The translations under genes were made by a program, and so were the position numbers. Below, piece by piece: positions 1 through 8,802 of a stretch of DNA of 64,000 nt. The notes beneath the pieces were generated by a model, which was not told where the DNA came from, searched no databases, and was given only the letters and a program-made list of their open reading frames with translations. Source of the stretch: Brevibacillus sedimenti (GTDB lineage: Bacteria > Bacillota > Bacilli > Brevibacillales > Brevibacillaceae); contig NZ_CP064048.1 of assembly GCF_020923495.1 (NCBI RefSeq), forward strand, positions 2,605,001-2,669,000. Reading direction: 5' to 3'. The stretch's first letter is position 1. Every line of letters starts with the position of its first letter.

Positions 1-1125
1 GAGCAGGTCACCCATGAACCGCAAAAGACATTTGCAGTACTGGTGGCGGCACACAACGAAAGCGCGGTCATTGCACCGCTCATCGAAAACCTGAAGCAGC
101 TGGATTACCCCCGCGACATGTACGATATCTTCGTGATCTGCGACAACTGTACCGACAATACGGCGGAGATCGTCAGAGCGCACGGCGCGTACGCGTGCGA
201 GCGATTTGATTCGTCCAAACGCGGGAAGGGCTACGGCATCGAGTGGATGCTGGAGAACCTCTGGGCGATGCCCAAACAGTATGACGCTGTCGTGATGTTT
301 GACGCAGACAACCTGGTAGAGAAAAACTTCCTGCGCGTGATGAACGATCGCCTCTGCAAAGGAGCGCGCGTCATCCAGGCCTACCTGGATTCCAAAAACC
401 CGTTTGACTCGTGGATTACGCTTTCGTACGCAGTCACGTACTGGTTTACCAACCGGATGTGGCAGCTGGCCCGTCACAACCTGGGGCTGCCCAACACACT
501 AGGCGGAACCGGTCTGTGTATCGAGAGCAATCTGCTCAAGGAGATGGGCTGGGGTGCCACCAGCTTGACGGAAGACCTGGAGTTTGCCACCCGCTGTATC
601 GAACGAGGCATTTACCCGACGTGGGCGCACGACACGAAGGTGTGGGATGAAAAACCGATTGATCTGAAGGCTTCCATGCGGCAGCGGCTTCGCTGGATGC
701 AGGGACATTATGACGTGGCAGGGCGTTACATCGGCACCGTCCTGAAAAACGGCCTGAAGCAGCGCCGTCTTGGCATGCTGGACGCGGCGTTTTACCTGTT
801 TCAGCCGATGTATGTGCTGATTGTCACAATGATGTCGCTGTTGTTTTTGGGACGCTTTTTTGAGATTGAGGCGTTCATGCCGATTGTCAGCTTCCTGCCG
901 GACTGGATGATCTACGGATCGACAGCAGTTTTCTACCTGCTGCCGCTATTGGCCCTGTACCTGGACAAGGTGCCGCTAAAAGGTTACTTCGGGCTGCTGC
1001 TGCTCCCATTCTTCTTCCTCACCTGGCTCCCGATTCTGTTCTACGCGTTCTTCACCAAGAACAACCAGGTGTGGAGTCACACGTCGCACACACGGGCCAT
1101 TCGCATCGAAGAAATACAACAGTGA
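1..1125 (+). CDS. Glycosyltransferase family 2, membrane-bound (5' partial)
   Basis: The reading frame is open from base 1, so the start lies upstream of the window; 374 residues are visible. It is a processive-type GT2 enzyme that would transfer a nucleotide-sugar residue at the cytoplasmic membrane. A DADN (DxD) metal/nucleotide motif is at visible residues 101-104, a TED motif with the likely catalytic Asp is near 190-192, and the QRLRW acceptor motif is at 228-232. Hydrophobic segments at about 263-285, 299-317 and 323-345 would anchor it. The family includes cellulose/PNAG-type synthases and poorly characterised Bacillales paralogues, so the sugar cannot be assigned. A terminator follows directly. 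Confidence 0.9.
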   Translation, partial: EQVTHEPQKTFAVLVAAHNESAVIAPLIENLKQLDYPRDMYDIFVICDNCTDNTAEIVRAHGAYACERFDSSKRGKGYGIEWMLENLWAMPKQYDAVVMFDADNLVEKNFLRVMNDRLCKGARVIQAYLDSKNPFDSWITLSYAVTYWFTNRMWQLARHNLGLPNTLGGTGLCIESNLLKEMGWGATSLTEDLEFATRCIERGIYPTWAHDTKVWDEKPIDLKASMRQRLRWMQGHYDVAGRYIGTVLKNGLKQRRLGMLDAAFYLFQPMYVLIVTMMSLLFLGRFFEIEAFMPIVSFLPDWMIYGSTAVFYLLPLLALYLDKVPLKGYFGLLLLPFFFLTWLPILFYAFFTKNNQVWSHTSHTRAIRIEEIQQ

Positions 1126-1137
1126 CCATAGAGACGG

Positions 1138-1169
1138 AAAAAACCACAGGGCCATTCCCTGTGGTTTTT
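1138..1169 (+). terminator. Rho-independent terminator after the glycosyltransferase
   Basis: An 11-bp perfect stem (1141-1151 with 1157-1167, loop CCATT) is followed by T residues. It lies 13 bases after the glycosyltransferase stop. Confidence 0.85.
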
Positions 1170-1286
1170 CCTGTCTTTCGGTTCGCACGTCCGTCGTGAC
1201 TTCTGTTATAATAAATCGATGGATGAATCGCCAGGCGGTGTCTGTAAATCCGTTTGGCCGGCATCCCGACGGAAAGGAGCACAGCC

Positions 1287-2252
1287 ATGAAACAAGCATC
1301 TGTACACGCGGATACCCCGCGCCTGTGGGGAAACAAGCGTTATCATACATGGAACTATCACTTGCGCCAGACGTTTCACGAGAAGGTGTTCAAGGTGCCG
1401 CTGGACGGCGGGTTTACCTGCCCGAACCGGGACGGCACGGTAGCCACCGGGGGATGCACGTTTTGCAGCGCCCGCGGCTCGGGTGATTTTGCCGGGGACC
1501 GGCGGATGGATCTGGAGCGCCAGTTCCACGACGTAAAAACCCGCATGCACACGAAGTGGCCGTCCGCCAAGTACATCGGGTTTTTCCAGGCGTACACCAA
1601 CACGTACGCGCCCGTGGAGGAACTGCGCGAGATGTACGAGGTGGTTTTGAAACAGGAGGGCGTGGTCGGCCTGTCGATCGCCACGCGGCCCGACTGCTTG
1701 CCGGATGACGTGGTGGAGTATCTGGCCGAACTGAACGAACGGACGTATCTCTGGGTGGAGCTGGGGCTGCAAACCATCCACGAGCGTACCGCCAAACTGA
1801 TCAATCGCGCCCACGATTACCAGTGCTACCTGGACGGCGTGGAAAAACTGCGCAAACACAACATCCGCGTATGTTCCCACATCATTTACGGATTGCCGGG
1901 TGAAACCCATGAAGACATGATGGAGACGGCCAAGGCCGTGGCCCATCTCGACGTGCAGGGCATCAAGATCCATCTGCTTCATCTGCTGCGCAAAACGCCG
2001 ATGGTCAAGCAGTACGAGGCAGGGCTGCTGGAGTTTCTGACCCAGGAAGAGTACACCAAATTGGTGGTGGACACCCTGGAAATTCTGCCGCCAGAGATGA
2101 TTGTCCACCGCGTGACGGGGGACGGGCCTCCCGACTTGCTGATCGGTCCGATGTGGAGCCGCAAGAAATGGGAAGTGCTGAACGGCATCGACGCCGAACT
2201 GGAACGGCGCAACACTTGGCAAGGCAAGTATTACGAACCGAAGACGACCTGA
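1287..2252 (+). CDS. ytqA: TIGR01212-type radical SAM protein (YtqA/YhcC-like)
   Basis: A 321-residue protein of the radical SAM superfamily whose substrate is not settled from sequence. The iron-sulfur cysteines are C45, C57 and C60 (CPNRDGT...GGCTFC). A gly-rich SAM-binding stretch and the family-typical ELGLQT and HIIYGLPGE motifs follow. The ATG at 1287 is chosen because GGAAAGGAG lies 8 bases upstream; an in-frame upstream start at 1254 has no such site. A TATAAT at 1207-1212 may be the -10 box, but no good -35 is visible. A bidirectional terminator closes the gene, so it is monocistronic. Confidence 0.92.
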   Translation: MKQASVHADTPRLWGNKRYHTWNYHLRQTFHEKVFKVPLDGGFTCPNRDGTVATGGCTFCSARGSGDFAGDRRMDLERQFHDVKTRMHTKWPSAKYIGFFQAYTNTYAPVEELREMYEVVLKQEGVVGLSIATRPDCLPDDVVEYLAELNERTYLWVELGLQTIHERTAKLINRAHDYQCYLDGVEKLRKHNIRVCSHIIYGLPGETHEDMMETAKAVAHLDVQGIKIHLLHLLRKTPMVKQYEAGLLEFLTQEEYTKLVVDTLEILPPEMIVHRVTGDGPPDLLIGPMWSRKKWEVLNGIDAELERRNTWQGKYYEPKTT

Positions 2253-2274
2253 GGCCATCCATGGCCGATTGAGA

Positions 2275-2304
2275 AAAAGGGAGCCTGTACACGGGCTCCC
2301 TTTT
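2275..2304. terminator. Bidirectional terminator between ytqA and the phosphodiesterase
   Basis: A perfect 11-bp stem (2275-2285 with 2294-2304) is flanked by A-run and T-run, so it can serve both the plus-strand ytqA and the converging minus-strand gene. Confidence 0.85.
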
Positions 2305-2318
2305 CATTGTTGACGGGT

Positions 2319-3046
2319 TCACGGCCGCTGCAGCACTTTTCGCGCCTTCCCCGGGTAGTTGGTGATAATGCCGTCTACCCCCATTTCGGCAGCCTGCCGG
2401 ATGCGGGCAGATTTGTCAATGGTCCAACCGACCACTTGAAAGCCGCGTGCTTTCGCTTCTTCCACCAGGGAGGGGGTCAGCTGGTCTTCCGGCACGTGGA
2501 GCTGATTTGTTCCGTAGCGGGCGCCCACTTCCCAGGGATGCTGAAGCGGTCCGACGTACAGCAGGCCGGTAGCTTGCGCGGGCTCCAGCTCTTTGATGCG
2601 CAGCAGGCTGTCAAAGTTAAACGAGGAGACGACGGTTCGCTCCGTCAGCTGATAGCGCTTGATCAAGTCGATCACCCGTTCCTCCAGATGAGGCTGGGGA
2701 CGAGAAAGTTTTTCAATTCGATGATAAACCGCAGCGACGTAGGGGCGAACGCGTCCAGGACTTCCTTCAGCGACGGTATGCGCGTCTGGCTCGTGGACTG
2801 TCGGGCCCCCTTGTCGGCCCGCAGCCGCCTAAGCTGCCGCCAGGTGTGCTGCTGAACGGCGCCCGTGCCGTTGGTGGTGCGCTCCAGCAGATGATCGTGA
2901 ATCACCACCACTTTTCCATCGAGGCTCAACTGCACATCCAGTTCCAGGCCGTCCGCACGCCGCTTGAGCGCGCCGTAAAAGGCTTCCATCGTATTTTCCG
3001 GATAGATGCCGGAAGCGCCGCGATGTGCGTATACGAGAGGGGTCAC
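2319..3046 (-). pseudogene. Glycerophosphodiester phosphodiesterase, broken by a -1 frameshift
   Basis: The intact enzyme would hydrolyse glycerophosphodiesters to glycerol-3-phosphate and an alcohol. The first part (3046 down to about 2697) carries the GDPD signature: HRG at residues 8-10, PENT, ELDVQ and VVIHDH. The second part (down to 2319) carries the remaining barrel with GWTID and GVDGIITNYP. They are in different frames. The frames join if one C is added to a four-C run on the minus strand (plus-strand GGGG at 2696-2699), which restores LVPQPHLEERV as expected for the family. The start is GTG at 3046 behind AAGGAGGAAG. With the base restored the protein is about 242 residues, normal for the family. 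This may be a sequencing error rather than a true pseudogene. Confidence 0.85.
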
Positions 3047-3107
3047 GTGGCTTCCTCCTTCCGCAGGTCATCCGCTTTGCCGCTTCTCCCTTACATGTAT
3101 ATGTATA

Positions 3108-3140
3108 AAGCCCCTCACTACGACCAGGCAGGAGGGGCTT
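3108..3140 (-). terminator. Stem-loop after the YjcZ-like mini-gene
   Basis: AAGCCCCTC at 3108-3116 pairs with GAGGGGCTT at 3132-3140. It sits just downstream of the minus-strand mini-gene and upstream of the phosphodiesterase start. Confidence 0.6.
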
Positions 3141-3150
3141 TTGACGCCCC

Positions 3151-3234
3151 TTACGCACAAGCGCACAGCACGATCACGAGCAGTACAAAGAGCACCAGCA
3201 CCAGGGCAAAATCGTTGGTAAGGCGGAAACTCAC
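3151..3234 (-). CDS. YjcZ-like 27-residue membrane mini-protein
   Basis: A GTG-initiated 27-codon frame has a strong AAGGAGG site upstream (about 3242-3248). The product has a short polar start followed by a Val/Leu-rich hydrophobic helix (FALVLVLFVLLVIVLC) and ends CACA. This is the layout of YjcZ/YjcM-type sporulation mini-proteins (FALIVVLFILL-like core), which are expressed in the mother cell. A minus-strand CATAGAATA at 3278-3270 fits the sigma-K -10 pattern CATAnnnTA, but no clear -35 is seen. Family assignment rests on length and hydrophobic pattern only. Confidence 0.65.
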   Translation of the reverse strand: MSFRLTNDFALVLVLFVLLVIVLCACA

Positions 3235-3415
3235 AGCAGAACCTCCTTCCCGGCAGTAAACCTTCTTGTTATTCTATGGCCATAAGAAGCAATTGGCGCT
3301 CGCCGTAAAATGAAATGGGGCAAAGAGGAGGCAGCCGACATTTTGTACACTGTGGAGAATGACCTTGGGCGCCAACGTGTTACAATGAGAGAAAACTGGA
3401 GAAAGGGGAACGCGC

Positions 3416-4261
3416 ATGAGCGATGTAGCCGCGATGCAGGCAGCAGGAGATTTAGTGGTGGATCAACGAAATCGGCGGGTGAAGCTGCATCTGTACGACA
3501 GCGGTCGTATCGGCGAGATGGACGCCATCATGAGGCGGCTGGCCGAAGAGACGGACGCGACCAAGCTGATCGTGTACGGCAAAAAAAAGGACGTGCCGCT
3601 GTGGCTTTCCCTCGGCTACAGGCAGGAAGGGACGATTGACGGATTTTTTCGAGGCGAAAATGCGCAGATGCTTTCCTGCTTTCTGACGGAAGAACGGGCA
3701 GTATCTGCCGCGCCTCAAGTCGCGGAGGACATCTTGCAGCTCAGCCTGGCAAAAGCGGGCCAAGGAGAGGTCAAGCCGCTTCCGCCAGGGTACATCCTGC
3801 GGGTGGCCACGCCGGCGGACGCGGATGAACTGGCCCGATTGTACAGGCTGGTGTTTGCCACCTATCCGACGCCGATGGACGACCCGGACTACGTGCGAAA
3901 GACCATGAGCGAGAGTACCTACTACGTCGTCGCCGAGTATGACGGCCGGATTGCCTGTGCCGCCTCTGCGGAGGTGACAGAACGTTTTGGCTCCGCCGAA
4001 CTGACGGACTGTGCCACCCACCCGGACCACGTCGGAAAGGGGCTGCTGCAGCCGTTGTTTGCCGCTCTGGAAGAAAAAATGGAGGAGATGGGCATTTACT
4101 ACCTGTACACGCTGACACGGGCCCAATCTCCCGGCATGAATGTGACGGCAGCCAAACACGGCTATAAGTACCGCGGACGGCTGATCAACAACTGCACCAT
4201 TTTTTCCGGATACGAAGACATGAACATCTGGGTGAAGCCGTTGCGTCCCACTTTCGAGTAG
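3416..4261 (+). CDS. ablB: Beta-lysine N6-acetyltransferase-like GNAT protein (AblB/YodP)
   Basis: 281 residues. The N-terminal half contains the EGTIDGFFRGENA stretch typical of AblB/YodP proteins, and the C-terminal half (about 125-275) is a GNAT acetyl-CoA-binding domain. Known AblB acetylates beta-lysine made by lysine 2,3-aminomutase. In Bacillus subtilis yodP sits with yodTSRQ and kamA in one mother-cell operon. Here it stands alone, with its stop 2 bases from the converging pucR stop, while yodTSRQ homologues follow after pucR. No kamA is present in the window. Start ATG at 3416 follows GAGAAAGGGG. A TACAAT at 3381-3386 may be part of its promoter. Confidence 0.85.
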   Translation: MSDVAAMQAAGDLVVDQRNRRVKLHLYDSGRIGEMDAIMRRLAEETDATKLIVYGKKKDVPLWLSLGYRQEGTIDGFFRGENAQMLSCFLTEERAVSAAPQVAEDILQLSLAKAGQGEVKPLPPGYILRVATPADADELARLYRLVFATYPTPMDDPDYVRKTMSESTYYVVAEYDGRIACAASAEVTERFGSAELTDCATHPDHVGKGLLQPLFAALEEKMEEMGIYYLYTLTRAQSPGMNVTAAKHGYKYRGRLINNCTIFSGYEDMNIWVKPLRPTFE

Positions 4262-4263
4262 GC

Positions 4264-5808
4264 CTACGCCTCGGCGGGGTACAACTGCTGCTGCAGGCGC
4301 CGGGCCATGAGGGCCAGCCGAAGCTGCCAGCGCTGATGAGCATCCTCCAGGTTGACCCCGGTTTTGTCTTCGATTTGGGTCAAGCGGTATTTCAGCGTGT
4401 GCCGGTGAATATATAACGCTTGGGATGTCTTCAGGCCGTTGCCGTTGTGATCCAGATAGGCGCTGAGCGTCTCCAGGAGCTGCTGATTGTGCCTGGCGTC
4501 GTAGCGGATCAGCGGGTCGAGCAGCGGCTGCCAGAGGGCCTCCAGCATCTCCCGGCTGCGATGGTACGGAAACAAAAACTGGTACCCGCGCATCTCCCCG
4601 AAGCGGAGCAAAGCGGGCGAGCGAGCCAGGAGCGGATACGCCTGCAGCGCGAACAGGGCCTCCTCGGCTGCTTCCGCCAGCGCGGTCAACTGGCCGCGCG
4701 GATTGCTGAGCGCCACCTGCAGGGGAGACGCGGGGTGCAGCCGTTCCCAGCGGGCAGCAAATTGCTCCAGCAGCGCAAGGCTGGTTTGGTCATGCGGCAG
4801 GATGAACAACAGACAGTGGGGGCGTTCGCGCAGCAGGTAGGAGCGGTGGTGCCGATCGCACAGTCGTCTCATCAGCGTAATGCACGCCTGATGCAGGTCG
4901 GACAAAGCGGCGCCATCGCCCGTGCCCACTTTGACCGCGGCCACCATGTGACTGCCGGTGAGCGGGTAGCCCAGCATGCGGCTGCGGTGATCCAGTTCGT
5001 CCGCACGGAGGGGACGACCGCTCAGCAATTCGTCCACGAAATCTCCTTTCAGACGCCATTCTGTGGCCGCCACCGCCCGTTCCTTGACGTATTCCAGCGC
5101 GCAGAGAGTGGCTGCGTGCTGCAGGGCAACATCGTCCAGCTCTTTCCACTGCCCTTCTGCTTTAGTCAGGGTGAGCGTGCCGAAATGTTCCCGGCTGGCG
5201 CGAATGGGCACCGCGTGCTCGCTGGTCTTTCCGCCTGCGATCGCCTCACCGCTTGTACCTCCGTGTTGGACCACTTCAAACCCGAGCGCATCCACCAGCT
5301 TGACTGCGCCGCCAGTCAACTGGGCCAGCTCCGCCGCAATGGCGGGCAGCCCGCCTTTGGACAACGCCGCCTCGATCATCCGGTTGTGAATCGCCTGCGA
5401 GTAGGCCAGCGTCTCAAACTGCCGGTTGATGATCGGCTGCAGGATCGCCTTGGTGATCGTGGAAAAGTTCATTTCCACCGGGATTTCGATCAACGGAAGC
5501 CCGAAGCGGTCCGCCATGTGGACGAGGTCGGCGGGAATCTCGCGCAGGTAAAAGCCCGTGTGCAGGGCGACACCGCTCAACTTTCGTTCAGCCAGCGAGG
5601 GAATCAGCGACGCCCGGCGCTGTTCGTCCTCGGACAATCCAAATCCGGTCGTAATCAGAAACTCGCCTTCCTGCAACCGGGTGACATCCTCCAGCACTTC
5701 CACGATCGTGACCCAGCGGATCGGGTTGTCCAGCCCGGCGGCCCCTCCGACCAGCCGCGTTTGAACCATGTCGGGCAATTGCAGCGCTTCGCGTATCGTA
5801 ATGGTCAT
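4264..5808 (-). CDS. PucR-family transcriptional regulator
   Basis: 514 residues. An N-terminal PucR-type sensing domain spans about 5-125, a GGDEF-like CdaR middle region follows, and a C-terminal helix-turn-helix is at about 455-505 (SQALYIHRHTLKYRLTQIE). PucR proteins activate purine or amino-acid catabolic genes in response to a metabolite. It is divergent from the yodT-like operon across a 150-bp gap holding an inverted repeat, so it is the likely local regulator (inference). The ATG at 5808 lies 6 bases after GGGAGGA; a TTG at 5814 would overlap that site and is rejected. Confidence 0.88.
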   Translation of the reverse strand: MTITIREALQLPDMVQTRLVGGAAGLDNPIRWVTIVEVLEDVTRLQEGEFLITTGFGLSEDEQRRASLIPSLAERKLSGVALHTGFYLREIPADLVHMADRFGLPLIEIPVEMNFSTITKAILQPIINRQFETLAYSQAIHNRMIEAALSKGGLPAIAAELAQLTGGAVKLVDALGFEVVQHGGTSGEAIAGGKTSEHAVPIRASREHFGTLTLTKAEGQWKELDDVALQHAATLCALEYVKERAVAATEWRLKGDFVDELLSGRPLRADELDHRSRMLGYPLTGSHMVAAVKVGTGDGAALSDLHQACITLMRRLCDRHHRSYLLRERPHCLLFILPHDQTSLALLEQFAARWERLHPASPLQVALSNPRGQLTALAEAAEEALFALQAYPLLARSPALLRFGEMRGYQFLFPYHRSREMLEALWQPLLDPLIRYDARHNQQLLETLSAYLDHNGNGLKTSQALYIHRHTLKYRLTQIEDKTGVNLEDAHQRWQLRLALMARRLQQQLYPAEA

Positions 5809-5845
5809 CTTCAATCCTCCCTGTTTCCAACACCCGATCTCTTAT

Positions 5846-5868
5846 ACAAAATGTACAAAAGATTTTGT
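5846..5868. promoter_or_regulatory. Inverted repeat in the pucR/yodT divergent promoter region
   Basis: ACAAAAT (5846-5852) and ATTTTGT (5862-5868) form a perfect 7-bp inverted repeat with a 9-base spacer, centred between the divergent starts. It is a candidate PucR operator. It is not a transcriptional terminator because no T-run follows. No binding motif for this PucR is known to me. Confidence 0.4.
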
Positions 5869-5958
5869 CTAGTTTCCACGCTTTTTTGCCAGCTCGTCGA
5901 ATGGAGCGGACGCTCTCTTCCGTTAGGATGAAAAGAGAGAAAAGGTGAGGTGGCTATC

Positions 5959-7311
5959 ATGCAGAGAAGCTATGTGATCAAGCCCGAATTGGGCAAATCG
6001 TATCCGTTCGTGTCCCACGGCAAGGGGATCTACCTGTACGACAAGGAAGGGAATCGGTACATCGACGGCTGCTCCGGCGCGGTGACAGCCAGCATTGGTC
6101 ACGGCGTGGAGGAAATCGCCGAGGCGATGTACGCGCAGGCCCGCAGCGTCTCGTTTGCCTACCGCTCCCACTTCAGCAGTGATGCAGTGGAGGAATTGGG
6201 GGCCAAACTTGCGGAGTGGGCCCCGGGGTCGCTCAACTGGAGCTTTTTTGTCAGCAGCGGCTCAGAGGCGACGGAGACGGCGCAGAAGATCGCCATTCAG
6301 TACTGGCAGGAAAAGGGATATGCGACCAAAAACCGGATCATTTCCCGTTGGATGAGCTATCACGGCATTACGATGGGGGCGCTCTCCATGTCCGGCCACG
6401 TGCTGCGGCGCAAGCGTTTTGTCCCGCTGTTGGCTGACGGCCCGAAAATTTCACCGCCCTATCCGTATCGCCGGCCGGAGGGGATGTCGCTGGAAGCGTA
6501 CGCGCTGGCCTGCGCCAACGAACTGGAGACGGCGATTTTGCGCATCGGTCCGGAGCATGTGGCCGCATTTATCGCCGAACCGGTGATCGGCGCTTCGGGC
6601 GGTGCGGTTGTGCCGCCGGACGGATATTTCCAGCGCATCCGCGAGATTTGCGACAAGTACCAGGTGCTGTTCATCGCCGACGAAGTCATGACCGGTGTGG
6701 GCCGCACGGGCAAGCCGTTCGGGATTGATCACTGGGGCGTGCAGCCCGACCTGATGGCCTTGGGCAAGGGTATGAGCGCCGGTTACACGCCGATGGCGGC
6801 GGCGATGGCCACAGACGACATCATCGAGACGATTGCGCGCGGCTCGGGATTGATCATGGCCGGTCACACGTACAGCGCCAATCCGCAGTCGGCGGCAGTT
6901 TCGCTCGCGGTGCTGCGCTACGTGGAAAAACATCAGCTGGTGGAAAAGGCGGCTGAGCGAGGGGCCTACCTGTTGAGCCGCTTGCGCGAACTGGCCGACG
7001 AACTGCCGCTGATCGGCGAAGCGCGCGGACTGGGGATGCTGTGCGGCCTGGAGTTTGTCAAGGACAAAAAGACCAGGGAACCGTTCCCGCTGGCCCAGGG
7101 CGTAACCGCCCGCATTATTAAGCGGGCGTTTGAAAAAGGGCTGCTCATCTACCCGGCGACGGGCGGATTGGATGGCGTGGCCGGGGACGCAGTCATTATC
7201 GCGCCACCGCTGACGATCACGACCGAAGAAATCGACGAATTGATCGCCCTGCTGAAAGAATCGATCGCAAGCGTAGAGCAGGAACTGCGACAGGAAGCGC
7301 TGCTGGTCTGA
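5959..7311 (+). CDS. yodT: Class III PLP-dependent aminotransferase (YodT-like)
   Basis: 450 residues of the omega-amino-acid/acetylornithine aminotransferase fold. The PLP site is visible as ADEVMTGVGRTG and the Schiff-base lysine as LGKGMSAGYTP; SSGSEATETA binds the cofactor phosphate. In yod operons this enzyme is thought to deaminate a beta-lysine-derived intermediate. It is the first gene of a five-gene run (aminotransferase, CoA-transferase A and B, deacylase, aldehyde dehydrogenase). ATG at 5959 is chosen with AAAGGTGAGG 8 bases upstream; GTG at 5950 would overlap that site. Substrate is inferred from context. Confidence 0.85.
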   Translation: MQRSYVIKPELGKSYPFVSHGKGIYLYDKEGNRYIDGCSGAVTASIGHGVEEIAEAMYAQARSVSFAYRSHFSSDAVEELGAKLAEWAPGSLNWSFFVSSGSEATETAQKIAIQYWQEKGYATKNRIISRWMSYHGITMGALSMSGHVLRRKRFVPLLADGPKISPPYPYRRPEGMSLEAYALACANELETAILRIGPEHVAAFIAEPVIGASGGAVVPPDGYFQRIREICDKYQVLFIADEVMTGVGRTGKPFGIDHWGVQPDLMALGKGMSAGYTPMAAAMATDDIIETIARGSGLIMAGHTYSANPQSAAVSLAVLRYVEKHQLVEKAAERGAYLLSRLRELADELPLIGEARGLGMLCGLEFVKDKKTREPFPLAQGVTARIIKRAFEKGLLIYPATGGLDGVAGDAVIIAPPLTITTEEIDELIALLKESIASVEQELRQEALLV

Positions 7312-7332
7312 CGGGCAGGGGGGAGGAGAAAC

Positions 7333-8025
7333 ATGGCCAACCGGTTTGACAAAGTGATTTCACTGGAAGATGCCTTGACGTATTTTCACGACGGGATGAC
7401 CCTGCTTGCCGGCGGTTTCGGCGGAGTGGGCAACCCGCCCACGCTGATCCAGGGCATCCTCGACAAGGGCGTGCGGGACATCACGCTGATCAGCAACGAC
7501 ACCGCCTTTCCGCACATCGGCGTCGGCAAGCTGGTCACCGAGCGGAGGGTGAAAAAGGTAATCGCCTCCCACATCGGTTCCAACCCCAACGCCGGGGCCC
7601 AGATGACAGCCGGGGAGCTTGAGGTGGAGTTTTGCCCCCAAGGCATCCTCGCCGAGCGCATCCGTGCGGGCGGAGTGGGGCTGGGCGGCATCCTGTCCGA
7701 CATCGGGATCGGCACCATCGCTGAAAAAGGCAAGGAAAAAGTGATCGTCGACGGCAAGGAATACCTGCTGGAGACGCCGCTGACAGCGGAGGTGGCCATC
7801 GTCTACGCCAAAAAGGCGGACCGCTTCGGCAATCTGGTGTACGACACGAGCGCCCGCAACTTCAACCCGCTGGTGGCGATGGCGGGCGACATCACCATCG
7901 TGGAGGCGGAGGAGATCGTGGAGATCGGCGAACTGGACCCTGAAGAGATTGTCACACCAGGAGTGTTCGTCCACGGCATCGTGCAGAGTGAGGGGGTGAA
8001 CTGGCAATGGGCTTGGGAGAAGTAA
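7333..8025 (+). CDS. yodS: CoA-transferase subunit A (YodS-like)
   Basis: 230 residues of the family I 3-oxoacid CoA-transferase alpha subunit, with the glycine-rich GGFGGVGNP CoA-binding loop near residues 25-33. It pairs with the next gene to move CoA between carboxylic acids. In B. subtilis the equivalent pair YodS-YodR belongs to the kamA operon. RBS GGGAGGAG precedes the ATG. It overlaps the B subunit by 19 bases, which suggests translational coupling and 1:1 production. Confidence 0.9.
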   Translation: MANRFDKVISLEDALTYFHDGMTLLAGGFGGVGNPPTLIQGILDKGVRDITLISNDTAFPHIGVGKLVTERRVKKVIASHIGSNPNAGAQMTAGELEVEFCPQGILAERIRAGGVGLGGILSDIGIGTIAEKGKEKVIVDGKEYLLETPLTAEVAIVYAKKADRFGNLVYDTSARNFNPLVAMAGDITIVEAEEIVEIGELDPEEIVTPGVFVHGIVQSEGVNWQWAWEK

Positions 8026-8684
8026 ACCGGACGGAAACCTATCGGGAACGGATTGCCCGCCGGGCGGCGCAGGAGATCGAGGACGGCATGATCATCAATC
8101 TGGGCATCGGCATTCCGACGCTGGTGGCCGACTTCATTCCGCCGGAGAAACGGGTGATGTTTCACGCGGAAAACGGCATCCTCGGTACCGGCCCCAGTCC
8201 GGCCAAGGGGGAGGAAAACCCGATGCTCTGCAACGCCGGAGGGTTTCCCGTCACGCTGGTGAAAGGTGCGTCGTTCTTTGACAGCGCCACCGCCTTTGCC
8301 ATCATCAGACGGGGGCTGTTGGACATGACCATTCTCGGCGTGCTTGAGGTAAGCCAGCGGGGCGACATCGCCAACTGGATCGTGCCGGGCAAGCGCGTTC
8401 CGGGCATGGGTGGGGCGATGGAGCTGGCGCAGAAGGCCAAACGGGTGATGGTGCTGACCACCCATCTGGACAAGAACGGCCGTTCCAAAATCGTGCGGGA
8501 ATGCTCACTGCCCCTGACGGCCAAGGCAGCCGCCAACCTGATCATCACTGACATGGCGGTGATGGAAGTTCGGGAAGACGGGCTGTATCTGCGCGAAGTG
8601 ATGGAACCATACAGCGTCGCGGACGTGATCGGCGCGACGGAGGCGGAGCTGAAGCTGGACGGCGACGTCGGCGTATTTCGCTGA
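8007..8684 (+). CDS. yodR: CoA-transferase subunit B (YodR-like)
   Basis: 225 residues. The beta subunit contributes the catalytic glutamate in the HAENGILGTG motif (about residues 52-61), which forms the covalent glutamyl-CoA thioester in this family. The NLGIGIPTLVA stretch near the N terminus is also typical. The start lies inside the end of subunit A. Together the two proteins form the heteromeric enzyme. A 118-base gap with no feature I can name separates it from the deacylase gene. Confidence 0.9.
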   Translation: MGLGEVNRTETYRERIARRAAQEIEDGMIINLGIGIPTLVADFIPPEKRVMFHAENGILGTGPSPAKGEENPMLCNAGGFPVTLVKGASFFDSATAFAIIRRGLLDMTILGVLEVSQRGDIANWIVPGKRVPGMGGAMELAQKAKRVMVLTTHLDKNGRSKIVRECSLPLTAKAAANLIITDMAVMEVREDGLYLREVMEPYSVADVIGATEAELKLDGDVGVFR

Positions 8685-8802
8685 GGCGGCGGGCGATACA
8701 AAACGGACGATACGGACAAAGCTGCCCGCCGGCTCTCGCATGGAAAACGAAAACGGACGCGAGGCAGATACCATTTGCCACGCAGGCAAAAGGAGGGTAA
8801 CG

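Noticed and set aside
4420-5931. A 503-codon plus-strand frame
   Set aside because: Antisense shadow of pucR, full of Gln/Arg/His with no recognisable domain.
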